64,000 nt of DNA from Halictus rubicundus. Lineage: Eukaryota; Arthropoda; Insecta; Hymenoptera; Halictidae. Positions 36,401-48,700 of this stretch are shown one piece after another. The position numbers and the translations under genes were made by a program. Under the pieces are notes generated by a model. That model saw only the letters and a list, made by a program, of their open reading frames with translations, ran no database searches and was not told where the DNA came from. Every line of letters starts with the position of its first letter. The stretch's first letter is position 1. Location: NCBI RefSeq assembly GCF_050948215.1, contig NC_135155.1, forward strand, positions 13,038,001 to 13,102,000. The letters run 5' to 3'.

Positions 36401-39400
36401 CGAGGGGGACCGTTTGTCGGCGAACCTTTGAAGGAATGCTAAACTCGCCTCCTCGATGGAAGAAATGTACATTCTTGCAGTCCGCGGTTGCAGCATCACC
36501 TGTTGCACCTTGCTCCGGAAGTTGTACCAGTCCTCGCCATGTCTGAAACCAACGACTTTCGTTAGAAAAATCTGGCACCGCCTAGCTACTTTTTCGGGGA
36601 ACCCAGGCAATTAGAACGGTAGTGGAAATTAAAACGGTATTCAATTTTCAAAAGGAAAATCGAAAAATGTCCGAAAACGTTGGCACCTTAATGGTAGTTT
36701 GCTTGTTTTAAATATTGTTCACATATGCTTGAATGTTCGTAATGTTGTTATAAGATATACGGTTGTAATTGGGAGAGTTTACAGAATTATTTGATGCGAG
36801 AAACGATCTTCCAACTTTTATGGTTGAAGCAGAACAAATTTTTAAAGTTGATAGTTCGATCGCAATTTCAAGTGGATCGAAAAATATCGCGTGCATATTT
36901 CAATTGAATGGAATATAAGAATTGTTACTAAAGTCAATAAGGACATGATGCGGTTCAGTGAAAGGCGAGGCAGAAATAGAAACAACGAATTATCTCGACA
37001 TTTTAGCCAAACAGGCGAATCGTTCATACAAACAGTGGGCCTTGAACTATGAATATAAGAAACGATAGTAATAAGCTTTCTAAACCTAATGTACGTAAAT
37101 CATCGCGTCAGAGAGGGAGTAGAATTTTTGCTAACCAGAGGATAAATATGAATAAAACATGAACAGTATATGAGAATCATGTATCGAAGAATAAATTCGT
37201 ACTATCTCGATCAGGAACGGAACCTGTCCGGAATTTCAATTAATGAAAACAGTACTGCTATTCAACCGACTATAAATAGCAATGTTCTGATAAATCACTT
37301 TAGCAGAAATTTGCCTAAATAATTCAATTACATACATATTTTGACTAGTATTCACGGCATAATGATTGGCTAGTATTCAGGACATAAGATTCTATCTGAT
37401 TTTTCTAATTCCAGAGACTCTTGCAGAAAATGGAATATTAATTATAGCATTTATTGTATTATAGTTGCTCAGAGAATTTTTGAATCTTTAGCAATCAATT
37501 TAGGAATAAAAGAATATCAAATGATCGATGACGAAAACAGTGAAAATAAAAAATAGAAATAAAATCGCAAAAATCTTGAAATAAAAAAGTAAATAATAGT
37601 AAAGAATTAAAAATAAAACTCCAGGTTAATTAAAATTTCAAGTTTCACATTTACTTATTTAATTTTTATTTATTCCTGATCTTATTTGCCAATACTCCAC
37701 AATTTTTATTATTCCTTAGTTCAGTAACTTGAAATTTCAATTAACCTGGAATTTTAGCTCCCTGTAAGGCAATTATCAATTATAGTAGTTTCGACAGTCT
37801 CCCAGAAGAAAAACAACGGATGATTAGACGAAATGAAACGAGTTTTGCCAAAACGGGGGTGACCGATACGTTACACACGCGGGTTGCGCGATTCGCATGA
37901 AAGGAAAGGTTGCGTCACCTGTTAGGCTATCGCTTCCTGCATGACAACTAGAGCTGCAATATTGTGCATCATGCCAACGACCCCCTTTTCACGATATACA
38001 TACATATACGCCCTTAGCGAAGACATACGATCATGCAGGGGTCTCGTGTTTCGATTTTATAACTAGATCCTGATTTCTCTTTACACGGTGCGTTGATTAT
38101 GCCAATTGGCCGCAGGAACTTATGCGCTCTATTTATTTATTTTACTTTTTCATTCTTCTGTTATTTTGTTTGATTGAATTCCAATTTTATTTACTAATTA
38201 GTTTTATTTCTTTCTATTTTTCTCTCTATTTCGTTTCTTTTGATTTGTTCAGTGAAATTCGTATTTGATTTATTCATTTATTTACCTATTTGTTTACTTT
38301 TTTTTTTATTTGACAGGAATTTTATTTCTTATTATTTATCAATAATCGCAACAAGTTGCCTGGGAGACAATACATATCTTTAGTATTTTATTTTTACGTT
38401 TTATGCATTATGCATTTTCACCATAAATGCATCAAATCAGCAGTCTAGTATCTATCAACGTAGTCTGTAAAAATGAATTGCACACACTTCCTCTGTCGAT
38501 GTATTACATCGCAATTGAGCCTCGCATGCTTCGTGTAAGCAAAATAGGCATATGCAAATATAGGAAATGGTTTCTGTCAATTCCAGCACAAATGGCAACG
38601 TGAGATTAGAAAGAAAGCGAGCACAGCCGAAGCGTGTCTAAAAATGAAAGTACAACGGGATCGTTGTAGCGTCTCCTGGTGATGACAGAGTTGTCCGGCC
38701 TGTTCAACAACGGTCGCAAATATTTGCGATTCGACGAGTTTGCCAAGCGAAAGGGTTACGCGCGTGGCCACCATGCGAATCGCAAAGTCAATATTTCGCT
38801 ATTATCCAAGAGCTAATGGAATCAGCAAACGTCTGCACGCGTGTCCGATCGCAAACATATTATTCTACTGGACTGAAGTAGGCATCAGTTTATCAGTGCT
38901 GGAGAAAATCATCTTTCAAATAAAATATACAAATATTTGCTGAGAGTACAGTAACTCATACAGACTAGGGTGAATCAAATCGATATTTATCGAATTGTGT
39001 TATATCTTGTCCTTGAACACTTGAACCTTTGAACCTTTCAACAGTTGAATCTTTGAGTCATTGAAACCTTGAAGTTTGAACCTTCGAACCGTGGGGACCT
39101 TGAACCTTTAAATTTTTTACCTTTGAACATTTGAATCTTTGAACCTTTGGACCTTTGAATATTTGAACCCTTGAAACCTTGAATTTTGAAATATTGAATC
39201 TTCTCTTCTATCAAATTAAAAAAAGAATATTTCAGTTGCTGCTGCCAATGCATTTTGCTTGAAAAAACAAATAAAGCGACTCTCTTTTTTAGAATATTAC
39301 TTCATACGTTCATTGTCTTTGACTCTCACAGACCTATCGAAATTGAAAAGGCAATTGACATCCTTCCGGAAATGCCATTTTTGTGATTGCAACGGCGACA

Positions 39401-42344
39401 TCATTTGAATTGTTTTACGACTGACCTACCTGGCCCGGAAGTGCTGCAACGCACCTGTCAGTGTTATTAAGTAACCGACGATATCAAATTGCCTTCGGTT
39501 GTCGTAACGTTAGTAATAGCATTCTCATTGACTAGACTCCAGAACATGAGAAATCATTGATTAACGGGTCTACGACAAGTAACTGTTAAAGTAAAACTAA
39601 TCCACATCATTTATGCATTTCCTATAATTCCGTAATTAACTAGATTGCAGTGCAGCGCGAGTTATTGTTCACGAACTATGCACGTGCTATTAATAACACC
39701 CATTTCTGCCACGCGAAACTCGTTCGGCACTTTAATTATATCTCTCCGAATTTATGAGCAAATAATTGTCAACGAGTGTAATAAGTTATTTCCTGTACAG
39801 AAGAAATATTTGACGCTAGATACTAGTTAATGGAGAAAATAAAGTTACACTAATCTGAAACTTGCTTATAATGAATGATACATGCACTATTCTATCGTAT
39901 AGCCTCCGGTTGGAATTATTTAATAATTTTTTAAGCAATTGCAGTAGTGATTCAACAATCTCTTATAGGTATTATTTCAATGATTTATTAATCTCTCGGG
40001 TGAATCTTTCAACGCTTTCCATTTCTGAAAAAGAATAAGGATCGAATGGCGAAAGTAAAGGTTTTGTTTTCAGGTCTCGAGAATACTCCAAAAAGTAATG
40101 TTTTTTGCGGCCAATGGAACCGGTAGAGATAATTGCAGCGTAATTGGCTAGGTACTCGGAAGGTACCTGCCACTTTCGACTTCGACGGACCGTTTATGGC
40201 CCAAACGGCGGCTGCCATTCACCTGTTCGAGTCGATACTGAAAGTACGACTGACAAAAGATCGTGCACCAGGTGCATCGAAGAGGCCTGTAGTAATCTAT
40301 ACCCAATGACTGTAGTATAAATCAACGGGACTGTGACTTCAAGACTTTCAGGTGGACGATTTAGAGACATGCAAACAACTCGAAACTTGTGCATCAAACT
40401 GTGTAACGTAGACGTTTATGGAGAAATTAAATGTACGCTGACATTATGCTTTTCATGTTAGCATTTGCTAAATTCTAGTCAATTTTTTCCTTGGACCCCA
40501 AATTTGTAAAGTAAGTTGGCAAGTATACGAGAAAAGCGGTAAGTTGTCAATGATCTACGCCGTTGGAACATTATTTAAACATGTCTAAATGTTTATAATG
40601 GTACAAACAAATATACTGTTATAATTGAAAGAGTCTACAGAATATTTTCATGTAAAAATCATTCGGATAAATGAGACTGTGATTATTGAACTAGTTTGGT
40701 AAAAGCACCGTTTTCTACGGCAATTTAAAATTGATTGATAGTGCAAGGGTTAAAATCTTACACAGCGATTACGCCAGCGTTGTCACGGAAGAAATCCTTT
40801 CGCAGCACGTGTTTGTAATAGTTGAGAGACGGCATCGATGGCCTGTAAGGCATTCTCTCCTCCTGTCTGAAGATACGTTCGATTTCGTTCGCGTCGTAAA
40901 TGAAAACCATGTCTGGCCTACCTAGGAGGCCCTCCATTTTTACAATTTCGCCATACTCCTCGTACAAACGTCTGGAAACTTTATCCACCGCCTGGATCTG
41001 GAAGTCACCTGGAACAGTGATTAAAAAATAAATCAGTCTGCTGGGAAGTCATTCAAATCACTTTAGCCGATGAATATGCAAAGTAGGAAATCTCTCTCAC
41101 TGTCCCCAACGTTACACAATTAATTCCTCGGCGGAAGAAATTGCTGACAGTAGGTTAAACCGGCTTTATTCAAAGAAAAACAATATCAACTTGATCCAAC
41201 AAACGGTTTTTTATATAAAAATCAAGAAGCAGGTACACCTCGTTTGGAGATACAATGTTAGAATTTTGTTGAAATTCTTAATGTTACAAAATTAATTTCT
41301 TCAGGAAAAAAATGTTGACGGTAGAACAAACATTACTGAATGAAATAAAACAAAGTTCATCTCGATCCGACCCTTCGTTTTCGAAATAAAAATTGATAAG
41401 CGTAACATGAATAAAACTCGGAAAATTTCGTAGATCTGTGCTTTGCAAATAAACAAAAAATCATCGAAATGATGACTTAAACTCCTCCTAATTTCACGTA
41501 AACTACACCATGCTTCTGATTGCAACTATAAAGATTGGTAAATTTGGCGTAAAATTAGCACGTGTTAGTCTTTTCTTCCGCCATCAATTTTAGGCGAATA
41601 GAACCAAACACGGGAAAAATAATTGCTCAACTGTAATTGCAAAACATTTTCCAGCAACGGGGAAAACATTCCAATCTTGATGGACTCGATTGAATTAGAA
41701 ACTCTTAAGTTCCAGCATAATTTTTTAGGAATGATTCACGTGAAATTTTAATTGATCGAATGGTAGGATTTTCCAGCTAATGCAGAGAGAGAGAGAGAGA
41801 TCCAGAGAGTTGCCAATCCAGTTTAAGATAGTGGCTATTGCTCGATAAAATGTTTATTTAATGTTCATTGATAAACATTATAGTGATAACTTCAAGGCTC
41901 TATATGTTGTGGAATGAAGTGACCGGGTTAAATGAGATAGAACGATGTAAAATGAGGTAGAATTATGTAGAATGATGCAGGATGAAGTAGAACGATGCGG
42001 AACATATTGCGACGAAGTACAATAAAATTAAATAAAATAAAAACGAGGGGCACGAGATGGAGAGTGGACGTAGCCGTCGCCTCATTTCAGATTTGAAGAA
42101 ATGGGTCATGGAGTGAATCGAAGGGCACCAATCAATGAAGAATACCTATGTATGGTATGAATCGCCATGTATTGCCTAAAAACGGAATCGGCTTCGGTCC
42201 AGGAATTTCGGTGTAAGGTCGACATCGAGACAAATCTTGTTCCCCTATCTCCGTGGTCAAGGTCTCGATCGCTCGAACTATACCTCTCCATTGTCTGTAA
42301 CAGCACGTCAACGACCTGGCGAGTTTGCCATGTAATATGCTCAT
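30430..42344 (-). CDS. Cytochrome P450, mitochondrial clan, CYP301B1-like
   Basis: Ten exons on the minus strand: 42344-42146, 41008-40762, 36542-36426, 36297-36221, 35067-34872, 34804-34645, 34365-34196, 33770-33692, 33226-33029 and 30537-30430. They encode 516 residues. It is the sister of the CYP301A1 gene and is probably CYP301B1; substrate unknown. Landmarks are a basic N-terminus that could be a mitochondrial presequence (GKLARSLTCCYRQWRGIVRA), EIPGPKPIPFLGNTWRF, HGEDWYNFRSKVQQVMLQP, I-helix LVGIDT (ending at residue 332), ExxR Glu386-Arg389, FLPERW and canonical heme loop PFGYGRRMCLGRR with Cys465. A clear acceptor (TTTGTGTTTCAG) ends at 42353, a few bases before the ATG, so a non-coding 5' exon is likely. 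Introns reach 4.2 kb (36543-40761) and 2.5 kb (30538-33028), far longer than in CYP301A1, and include GC-rich blocks and MITE copies. Confidence 0.9.
31972..32085 (+). mobile_element. MITE family A, truncated copy 6
   Basis: The left terminus (AGACTGCGATTCGTTGTCTA followed by AAATAAAAAT) is recognisable. The right terminus is degraded at about GACAATGCATAGG. It lies in the last intron of CYP301B1-like, just after a poly-C run near 31931. Confidence 0.5.
33982..34153 (+). mobile_element. MITE family A, copy 7, in a CYP301B1-like intron
   Basis: Begins GGACTTCGGATTCTTATGCA and ends GTAAATGCATAAAAGCCGCTGTCC. It lies about 42 bases from the splice donor of the exon at 34196-34365. Confidence 0.65.
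38390..38445 (+). mobile_element. MITE family A, 3' end fragment
   Basis: CATAAATGCATCAAATCAGCAGTC followed by TA resembles the family A right end. No left terminus was found. Confidence 0.45.
39005..39200. repeat. Degenerate 9-bp minisatellite (TTGAACCTT)
   Basis: About twenty imperfect units of TTGAACCTT or TTGAATCTT, with occasional length changes. Confidence 0.75.
41927..42020. repeat. Degenerate minisatellite GATGTAGAATGA type
   Basis: Units such as GATGTAGAATGA, GATGCAGGATGAAGTAGAAC and GATGCGGAAC repeat every 15-20 bases in the first coding intron of CYP301B1-like. A short GA run lies nearby at about 41787. Confidence 0.6.
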
Positions 42345-45300
42345 CTTTTTCTCTGAAACACAAAAAATATGGGGTCCAAAATAAACTCCAGAATAATGAA
42401 TTAAACAATAATATGCAAAATAGTCACTACAGACTTGGACGTGACAGGCCTGTCCGGTAGACTCTCAAGGACGTCTACATTCTGAACAAAATTTAAGCAG
42501 CCGAATTCCAGAAATGATTTGTAAAAGATAGATTTTTTATAGAATTCATTTTTCAATTCTTGTAAAAATGTTTATTGTTTCCGATCGAATATAGTAGGCT
42601 TCTCTCGAAGAATTTTGAAGCGAAATTGTTGTATAAATTATTCGCATGATCACATTGTTACAGAAATGTTGGAAGCTGGTTTTCAAGGTAAAATCTGCAA
42701 TATAAAAATTTCATTGTGGTTTTCGATATCAGAAAATTCATTTTTCTTTTTGCAATAAAGTCGCTCTACGAAAATGTTCACATTTTGCAAACAAATGCGA
42801 AATCAGTCGAACGATGACTGAAACCCTATTGAAATTTCAACGATATTCTCCTTCGTTTTGCGGTTGAAATTCAAAAATGTTCGTTAATGTTCCACTAAAA
42901 ATTGCAATTTTACATTTTTAGAATGAACTAACATTAATCTGGTTTCCAGGCGTAAATATACAAACCGGAAGTGCCGATTATGATGATTCTGAACATCGCG
43001 AGTATTTTTCAAAATTTCGGTTTTCAAAGTAGACGAGCAGACGAGTAGACGAATTTCTTGGGGAATGACTGTCCGAAAAATGGTCTTGGGAATAATAGAA
43101 AAGATGAAAGGGAAATTGCGATAATGGAATATAGCTATGACTAAGGTTGCTCAGCTCCATAATTACTCGGGAACGTGACTGGTGTCTCAGACTCGCCTAG
43201 ATTCGATTCTAAAGACATAGTTTCCTTGGATATCGGCGAAATGCCTCGCGGAATCCACGGCAACCCTTTCAGGAGAAACTACAGCATGGCCGTTTCGTGC
43301 TCGCTGCTCGAGTCGTTCGTGGAACTCGTTTCACGGTTTGAAAAAATGAATTTCTATTGGCGTTCCAGAATTGTTGCAACATCTATGGGAAGGCGGACGA
43401 GATTTTTTCTTTCGATTGACTATGAACATTATGGCGTGGGCTCGCCGAACACCCACAAACAAAAGCGCATTAAAAACACTTACTATCACTTGTGAAAGAA
43501 TGGAAATAAACATTTATTTCAAATTAATTCCTTTTAAAAAATATGAATAAATAAATTATTCATGATCTTGGTATTTCATAAAAAATGTCAATAAATCATC
43601 TATGATTTTAAGAAATAAGGTACATACATTTTTCATGGTTTTTGTATTGAAAAAAAAGGAATTAACAAAATACATTATTGTGTTTGCATTTAGTAAAAAA
43701 TATACATTATTTCTCATTTTGATATTTAATAAAAAAATTAAAATCAATTATTTTTGTTACTGTTATTTTTACGTCATAAAGAGTATGAATAAACTATTTA
43801 ACATTATTCTTAATACACCATTTACTATTTTTATAGAAATATCGTATTTGACGTTAGTTAGAATGTAAAAAAAACCTAATAGCTATCCCAAGAAATTTTG
43901 TACGTAAATATTTTTTAATAAATGTTATAAGTCGTAAAGGTATGAAGATTCACAAGCTAATTAAAAGCTGCAGTAGTATTGTATGTACACTCAAGTCTTT
44001 ACCTTGACCAAATTTCCGGTCCGCCAACTCTAATTGTTATTACCTAAATTCAACGTTGGTAAGAACGAATCAACAGTCCACAAAATAAATAGAAACACAT
44101 GTATTTATTTATTTATACCTCATTTATTCAGTCTACAAACTTCAATCAATATCAGTAGAACTACACTATTTAAATTTCAGATTTATTTATAAAAGAATAA
44201 ATGTAAATCTTTAAAAAGTAAGAGGGTTATTCCATTTCAAACTGGTCCAGTAACTCTTGGACCATCCTGTATATAATTCTTCGCAACAGTAGTATATTTT
44301 TCAAAATAAAATACGACTTTTTAGTCAACACGCAACTGCAGTGCAGTTGAAATTCGGTTCACAGTTTAATTTTTAAAATAGAAAACAATTGGTTAGTCAA
44401 CGCTTACCACGGTACAATTAAAAGTGAATTTCCGTTTGTGAAAAAGTTTCAACCACTTAGTGTCCCGTCACTTGCACCCAGTTTTCACTCTCTGCATAAA
44501 CGCAATAGTCACCGCCTCTATTTAAATGGGGGCCCACTTTCGGTTTTCGTAAATTCGTTAGCGTCAATTACCGGGTTGTGTTAATTGCACACCTGGTTCC
44601 CGGTGCACGTCCATCGTGCATCGATCAACCGTTTCCGAATGACTAACAGCGAGATCCAAGATATATCAGGTGCCCTTTTACTCTTTGACGATTCCCGCCA
44701 ACTGTTAAGTACTATGACGAAAAGAAGGAGGTCAGGTGGGAGGACAGTTGGGTGGGGTACGATCCTCGAATTTCATTACGTTAACATAAAAAGGAACAAA
44801 TCTTGTGCCCCCGGCGATTTATTACGTTATTGTGTCTCTTCCATTGTCATAGATTCTTTTATAATGTTTGATTACTCTGAACGGTTATTTGGGACAAATA
44901 AACGATGATTTCGTGGCTTTGAGAATTTCACATCTTTCAATTAACCCTTTCTCCCACTATTAATTCGCAAACAGGTTTCTATTGGTCATGAGATTTTTAA
45001 ACGTTTGTGATTGGCTGGTTCTTGACACACTACGTTATTGGCGGTAAATATAACGCTTCACAGAACGCGATTAGTTTTAATCTAACTTTATTCTTCATTT
45101 AAGTTTAAATTTGATTAAACCATTTTCTATTGGTTGCAGTTCTAATCGTCACTGATTGGAGAATTCGTGGTGAACCCACGTGATCGGCGGTAATTACAAA
45201 CATATTTTACAGAATGCTATGAATTGTACTCGTTTTATACATTTCAGGATTAATAAAATTGAAGTGTACGTTGCTGGTATATATTTCCAATTACATCTTC

Positions 45301-45576
45301 CATTTTGCGGTATTGTTTTTACAATATGAAAGAAAATTATGAAATTTTCCACGATCTTGAATGTACGAACTTCATGATTCGTACCATTTGGATTTTTTTA
45401 ACTCTATCGATTTTAATTTATTCTTATAACTATTTACAAGTCTATCTAAGTTTACGTCTTCAGCTTTCAACTTCGTCCTCTGTTTCGGCTGCAAAAAAAG
45501 ATAAAGAATTAAAATATTAGTAAACGAATCGGAATGAAAACATTACAGACTGCGGATCTTTATGCAAAATAAAAAT
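42345..45576. other. Spacer between CYP301B1-like start and RBM28 stop
   Basis: The left part is the 5' flank of CYP301B1-like; a 5' UTR exon should lie somewhere in it. A more GC-rich block at 43150-43450 has a 106-codon open frame without family resemblance. At 44980-45215 an imperfect direct repeat (about 130-bp period) carries several ATTGG (CCAAT) boxes. A likely RBM28 poly(A) hexamer is at 45417. Confidence 0.5.
45417..45422 (-). terminator. Candidate polyadenylation hexamer for RBM28
   Basis: AATAAA on the minus strand, about 155 bases past the RBM28 stop codon. Confidence 0.35.
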
Positions 45577-45712
45577 TCACAACATCCATTGCAAGCAACG
45601 AAAATAAAATAAAAATGTATCTCGTCCCGTAATAACTTCAATTCTTCCAACATTTTTTTTTATATTTTCCATGTTCCTCAATTTTTGTATAAATGCATAA
45701 CATCCACGGTCT
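45546..45712 (+). mobile_element. MITE family A, copy 8, overlapping the RBM28 3' coding end
   Basis: Begins CAGACTGCGGATCTTTATGC after a TA at 45544-45545, and ends AATGCATAACATCCACGGTC near 45712. It is about 167 bp. The predicted RBM28 stop codon (45577-45579) lies inside it. Confidence 0.8.
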
Positions 45713-48700
45713 GATTTTAAAGCATGGAATACTGGTTGGTGATTGGATGGAACACTAACTTTTACTTCTTTTTTATTTTCATTCCTATTTTTCCTCTTCT
45801 CCTTCAGCTTCTGAGAAAACTTCTTCATCTTTTTCTCTTTCTTCACTGTCTGATGGTGCACCGCGGCTTGGTTCCTCAATTTGAACTTTGACCTTAATTT
45901 ATTTTCACCTTGCTTGGCAACCATTCCTACAAATGGTATTTTACTTGGTCCATTATCCTCAGTTTTACTTGATTCACCGAATTTCGATTTTTTTATTGGG
46001 GTTTCTTCGTTTGTCGCTTCTCCTTTCCTTTTTGCTTTGTTTCCTGGCCAGGTAGGATTGTTCTCACGACTCTTTTGAATTCGTTTCTGTTTGGCGTTTA
46101 CCATAACTCGATTTTCTATCGAGAAGGACACTATTGGCCGCTACAAAAATAATCAAAGCTTTATAATTTAAATTTCAAACAAAGTAAATAGTAAAAATAT
46201 AATTGTCAAGGTACATACTCTGTTGGGATTAAACACGTTAGGATTATTGTTTATATTTCTCAGTGCTTGAAGTGCATCTTCGTGTTTCGTATACGAAACG
46301 AATCCGTATTCTTTTGATTTTCCTACTCCCTTCGCGTCAACGTTCCTGAGATCTCGCATGACACGTGCCTTGAACAAAATTACTTCAATAATTTCTGTTC
46401 CATGATACTTAACTTGAGCTTAATGTTAAAAATCTCGCTTATTGACAATAAAAATAAAATATCGCGTAACCGCCAAGCTCTAGACTTGATCTTGAATTCC
46501 TACTTTGTGAATTAATCCCTTTCCATCATTTTACATACTTAATCAATGGGACTATCCTATTATTTTCTCCATCCCGAAAATTTTCTTTTTACAGTTTCTA
46601 TAGTGAGTTTTTACAGTTAGTGTTTTCTATTATCAATAATAAGCATTTGGAATGGTTGAATTGAATTTAAAGGCACCTCTCGAATGATGGCTCCTGGGGG
46701 TCCATGACGTTCAACGACTTTGCGAAACTTTGCATCATCTAGCGACGGTGGTAGATTGTGAATAACAAGCCTAACTCTAGATACGAACATATTCAAATTG
46801 CGCAATATCTGTGACTTCCACTGTTCAATTTGCAATCGTTTCGCCATGTCTGCTGCCGAGACTCCACTGGCCGCTGCACTCCCGGCCATTATAACTAAAC
46901 AATAAATTCAAATAATTACAAGTGCCTTTAAAAAACAATGACTTTATATTCATTGAAAATTTAAAAAAGCCTTACCGCCTTCTTTCACGAGGTACAAATT
47001 CCTGGTGTCTTTCTGTTTCATTTGCTTCGAGTTTGCTTTATTTTCGATCTCGTTTCTGTCTATTGCCAATTGCGCCTCCATTATCTGATCATCTATTTCC
47101 AATTCCTTTCCTGCGGCCAAACATTTCTCAGCATCCTCAACATTCTATAAAATAATACAGTAATACATTTTTCACCTGTTCTAACATTTTTAATTCACGA
47201 TTATTGACATTGTAAAGATGCATCCTCAAGGAATTATTCAATAAATTTATTTCCTCGGGTATATATTATTTTAAAAAATAGCTAAAATTTTGGGTAGTGA
47301 CCTTGGTAAAGACAATGTGATATTCACAAGACTCCCCAAGGTCATCGCAAAGTCAAATAATCATTGTATACAGGGTGAACCGTAATTTACGGTGCAAACA
47401 GAACCAGGGAAATTCTAACTCAAAACAAAGGCTGAAACAATTTAGCCGTTTTCAATTTTTCTTTTCCCAGACCACCGATTTCCACCACAATTTACAGATC
47501 GAGTAAGAAGTGAATATGTACCCTAAATTTAACGAATGCCGTGCCCTTTGAGTACTCTGTAAGCGGGTCTATGCACACGAGAGCATAGAAAACAGGTCCA
47601 AATTGCTCCACGAATTTTTTCAGTTGCTCATTTTTCACGGAAAACGGCACATTTTTAAAGAAAATCGTCTTTCCTTCGGAAACATCGTGAGACTCGTAAC
47701 GAGGACGTTTTTGTTCCTTTATATCCTTTTCTTCTTCTTCTTCCACATGTTTGTCATCTTCATATAATTCCTCGTCATTGGTTTTATCCTCCCTCCCCAA
47801 TTCAATATTTACCTCTTCATCTTCCTTATCAGATTCATCTTCCTTTTCCCTATTGCTGCTAAAAAGAGCATTTATTAATCCCTATCTTAAGAGCAATATT
47901 AATTAGATTTAATGTTAATAAATACGTTTACTTACCTACCTAACTCTTCATTCGAATTCGATTTCACTACAGTGTCTGCAGCAGGTCCATCTTCAGTATC
48001 ACTCTCTTTCTCAACCTTCACTTTTACTTCGTCATCTTCCTCGACCTTCACTTTTACTTCAGTCTCGTCGGCGTTATCAGTGTCATTTGTACCAAACTTA
48101 TTCTTGGGTACCGCCCAGTCGACAACAATGGGTCTGTTGAGAAGTGGTTGCAAATTTGCATAATGTATAGCTTTCGCTGCACTTTGCACAAGGTCAAATT
48201 GCAGAAATGCGCAGCCAACGTTTTTCCCGTCGCCTCGTTTTAAGATGTTTACGTCTTCTATTGTTCCGTATTGGGAAAAATGCTGTCTTAAATCTTCCTC
48301 GGTTGCCTAAAACAAATAAACATTGCTTCAAACAAATTTAAGGAGAGATCATTACTTGAAAGTCTCCGCTTACCTCAAACGATAAATTTCTTATTACGAC
48401 CCTTGCTCTCTTCTTCTTATTCTTTTCCTTTAACAACTTTCTATGCTCTTTTTTCACTGGTTCCTCTTTCTCTGTCTTTATTTGCATTGGTTCTCTCATA
48501 GGCGATAGTTCTCTCTTCTTCTGTTTTTCTTCTTGCACATCTCCATTGTCTTCTTCATCTCCCTCATCTTCCTCATCTTCCTTGTCTTCTTCATCTTTAT
48601 CTGCAGCATCTGCATTTTCTGTTTCCTTTTTCAGCTTCTCACAGTATCTCGACTTTGATATAGCCCAACTACTGTTTATTACTCTGCCTGAAATAATAGT

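Larger units (their letters stand above)
36543..40761. other. Large CYP301B1-like intron with possible regulatory content
   Basis: A 4.2-kb intron. It contains a more GC-rich, low-repeat block at about 37790-38130, a MITE family A 3' end (38390-38445) and a TTGAACCTT minisatellite (39005-39200). No exon on either strand was recognised. Confidence 0.5.

Noticed and set aside
43175..43495. 106-codon plus-strand ORF near the 5' end of CYP301B1-like
   Set aside because: No domain or splice partners. It sits in a GC-richer block where chance frames are longer.
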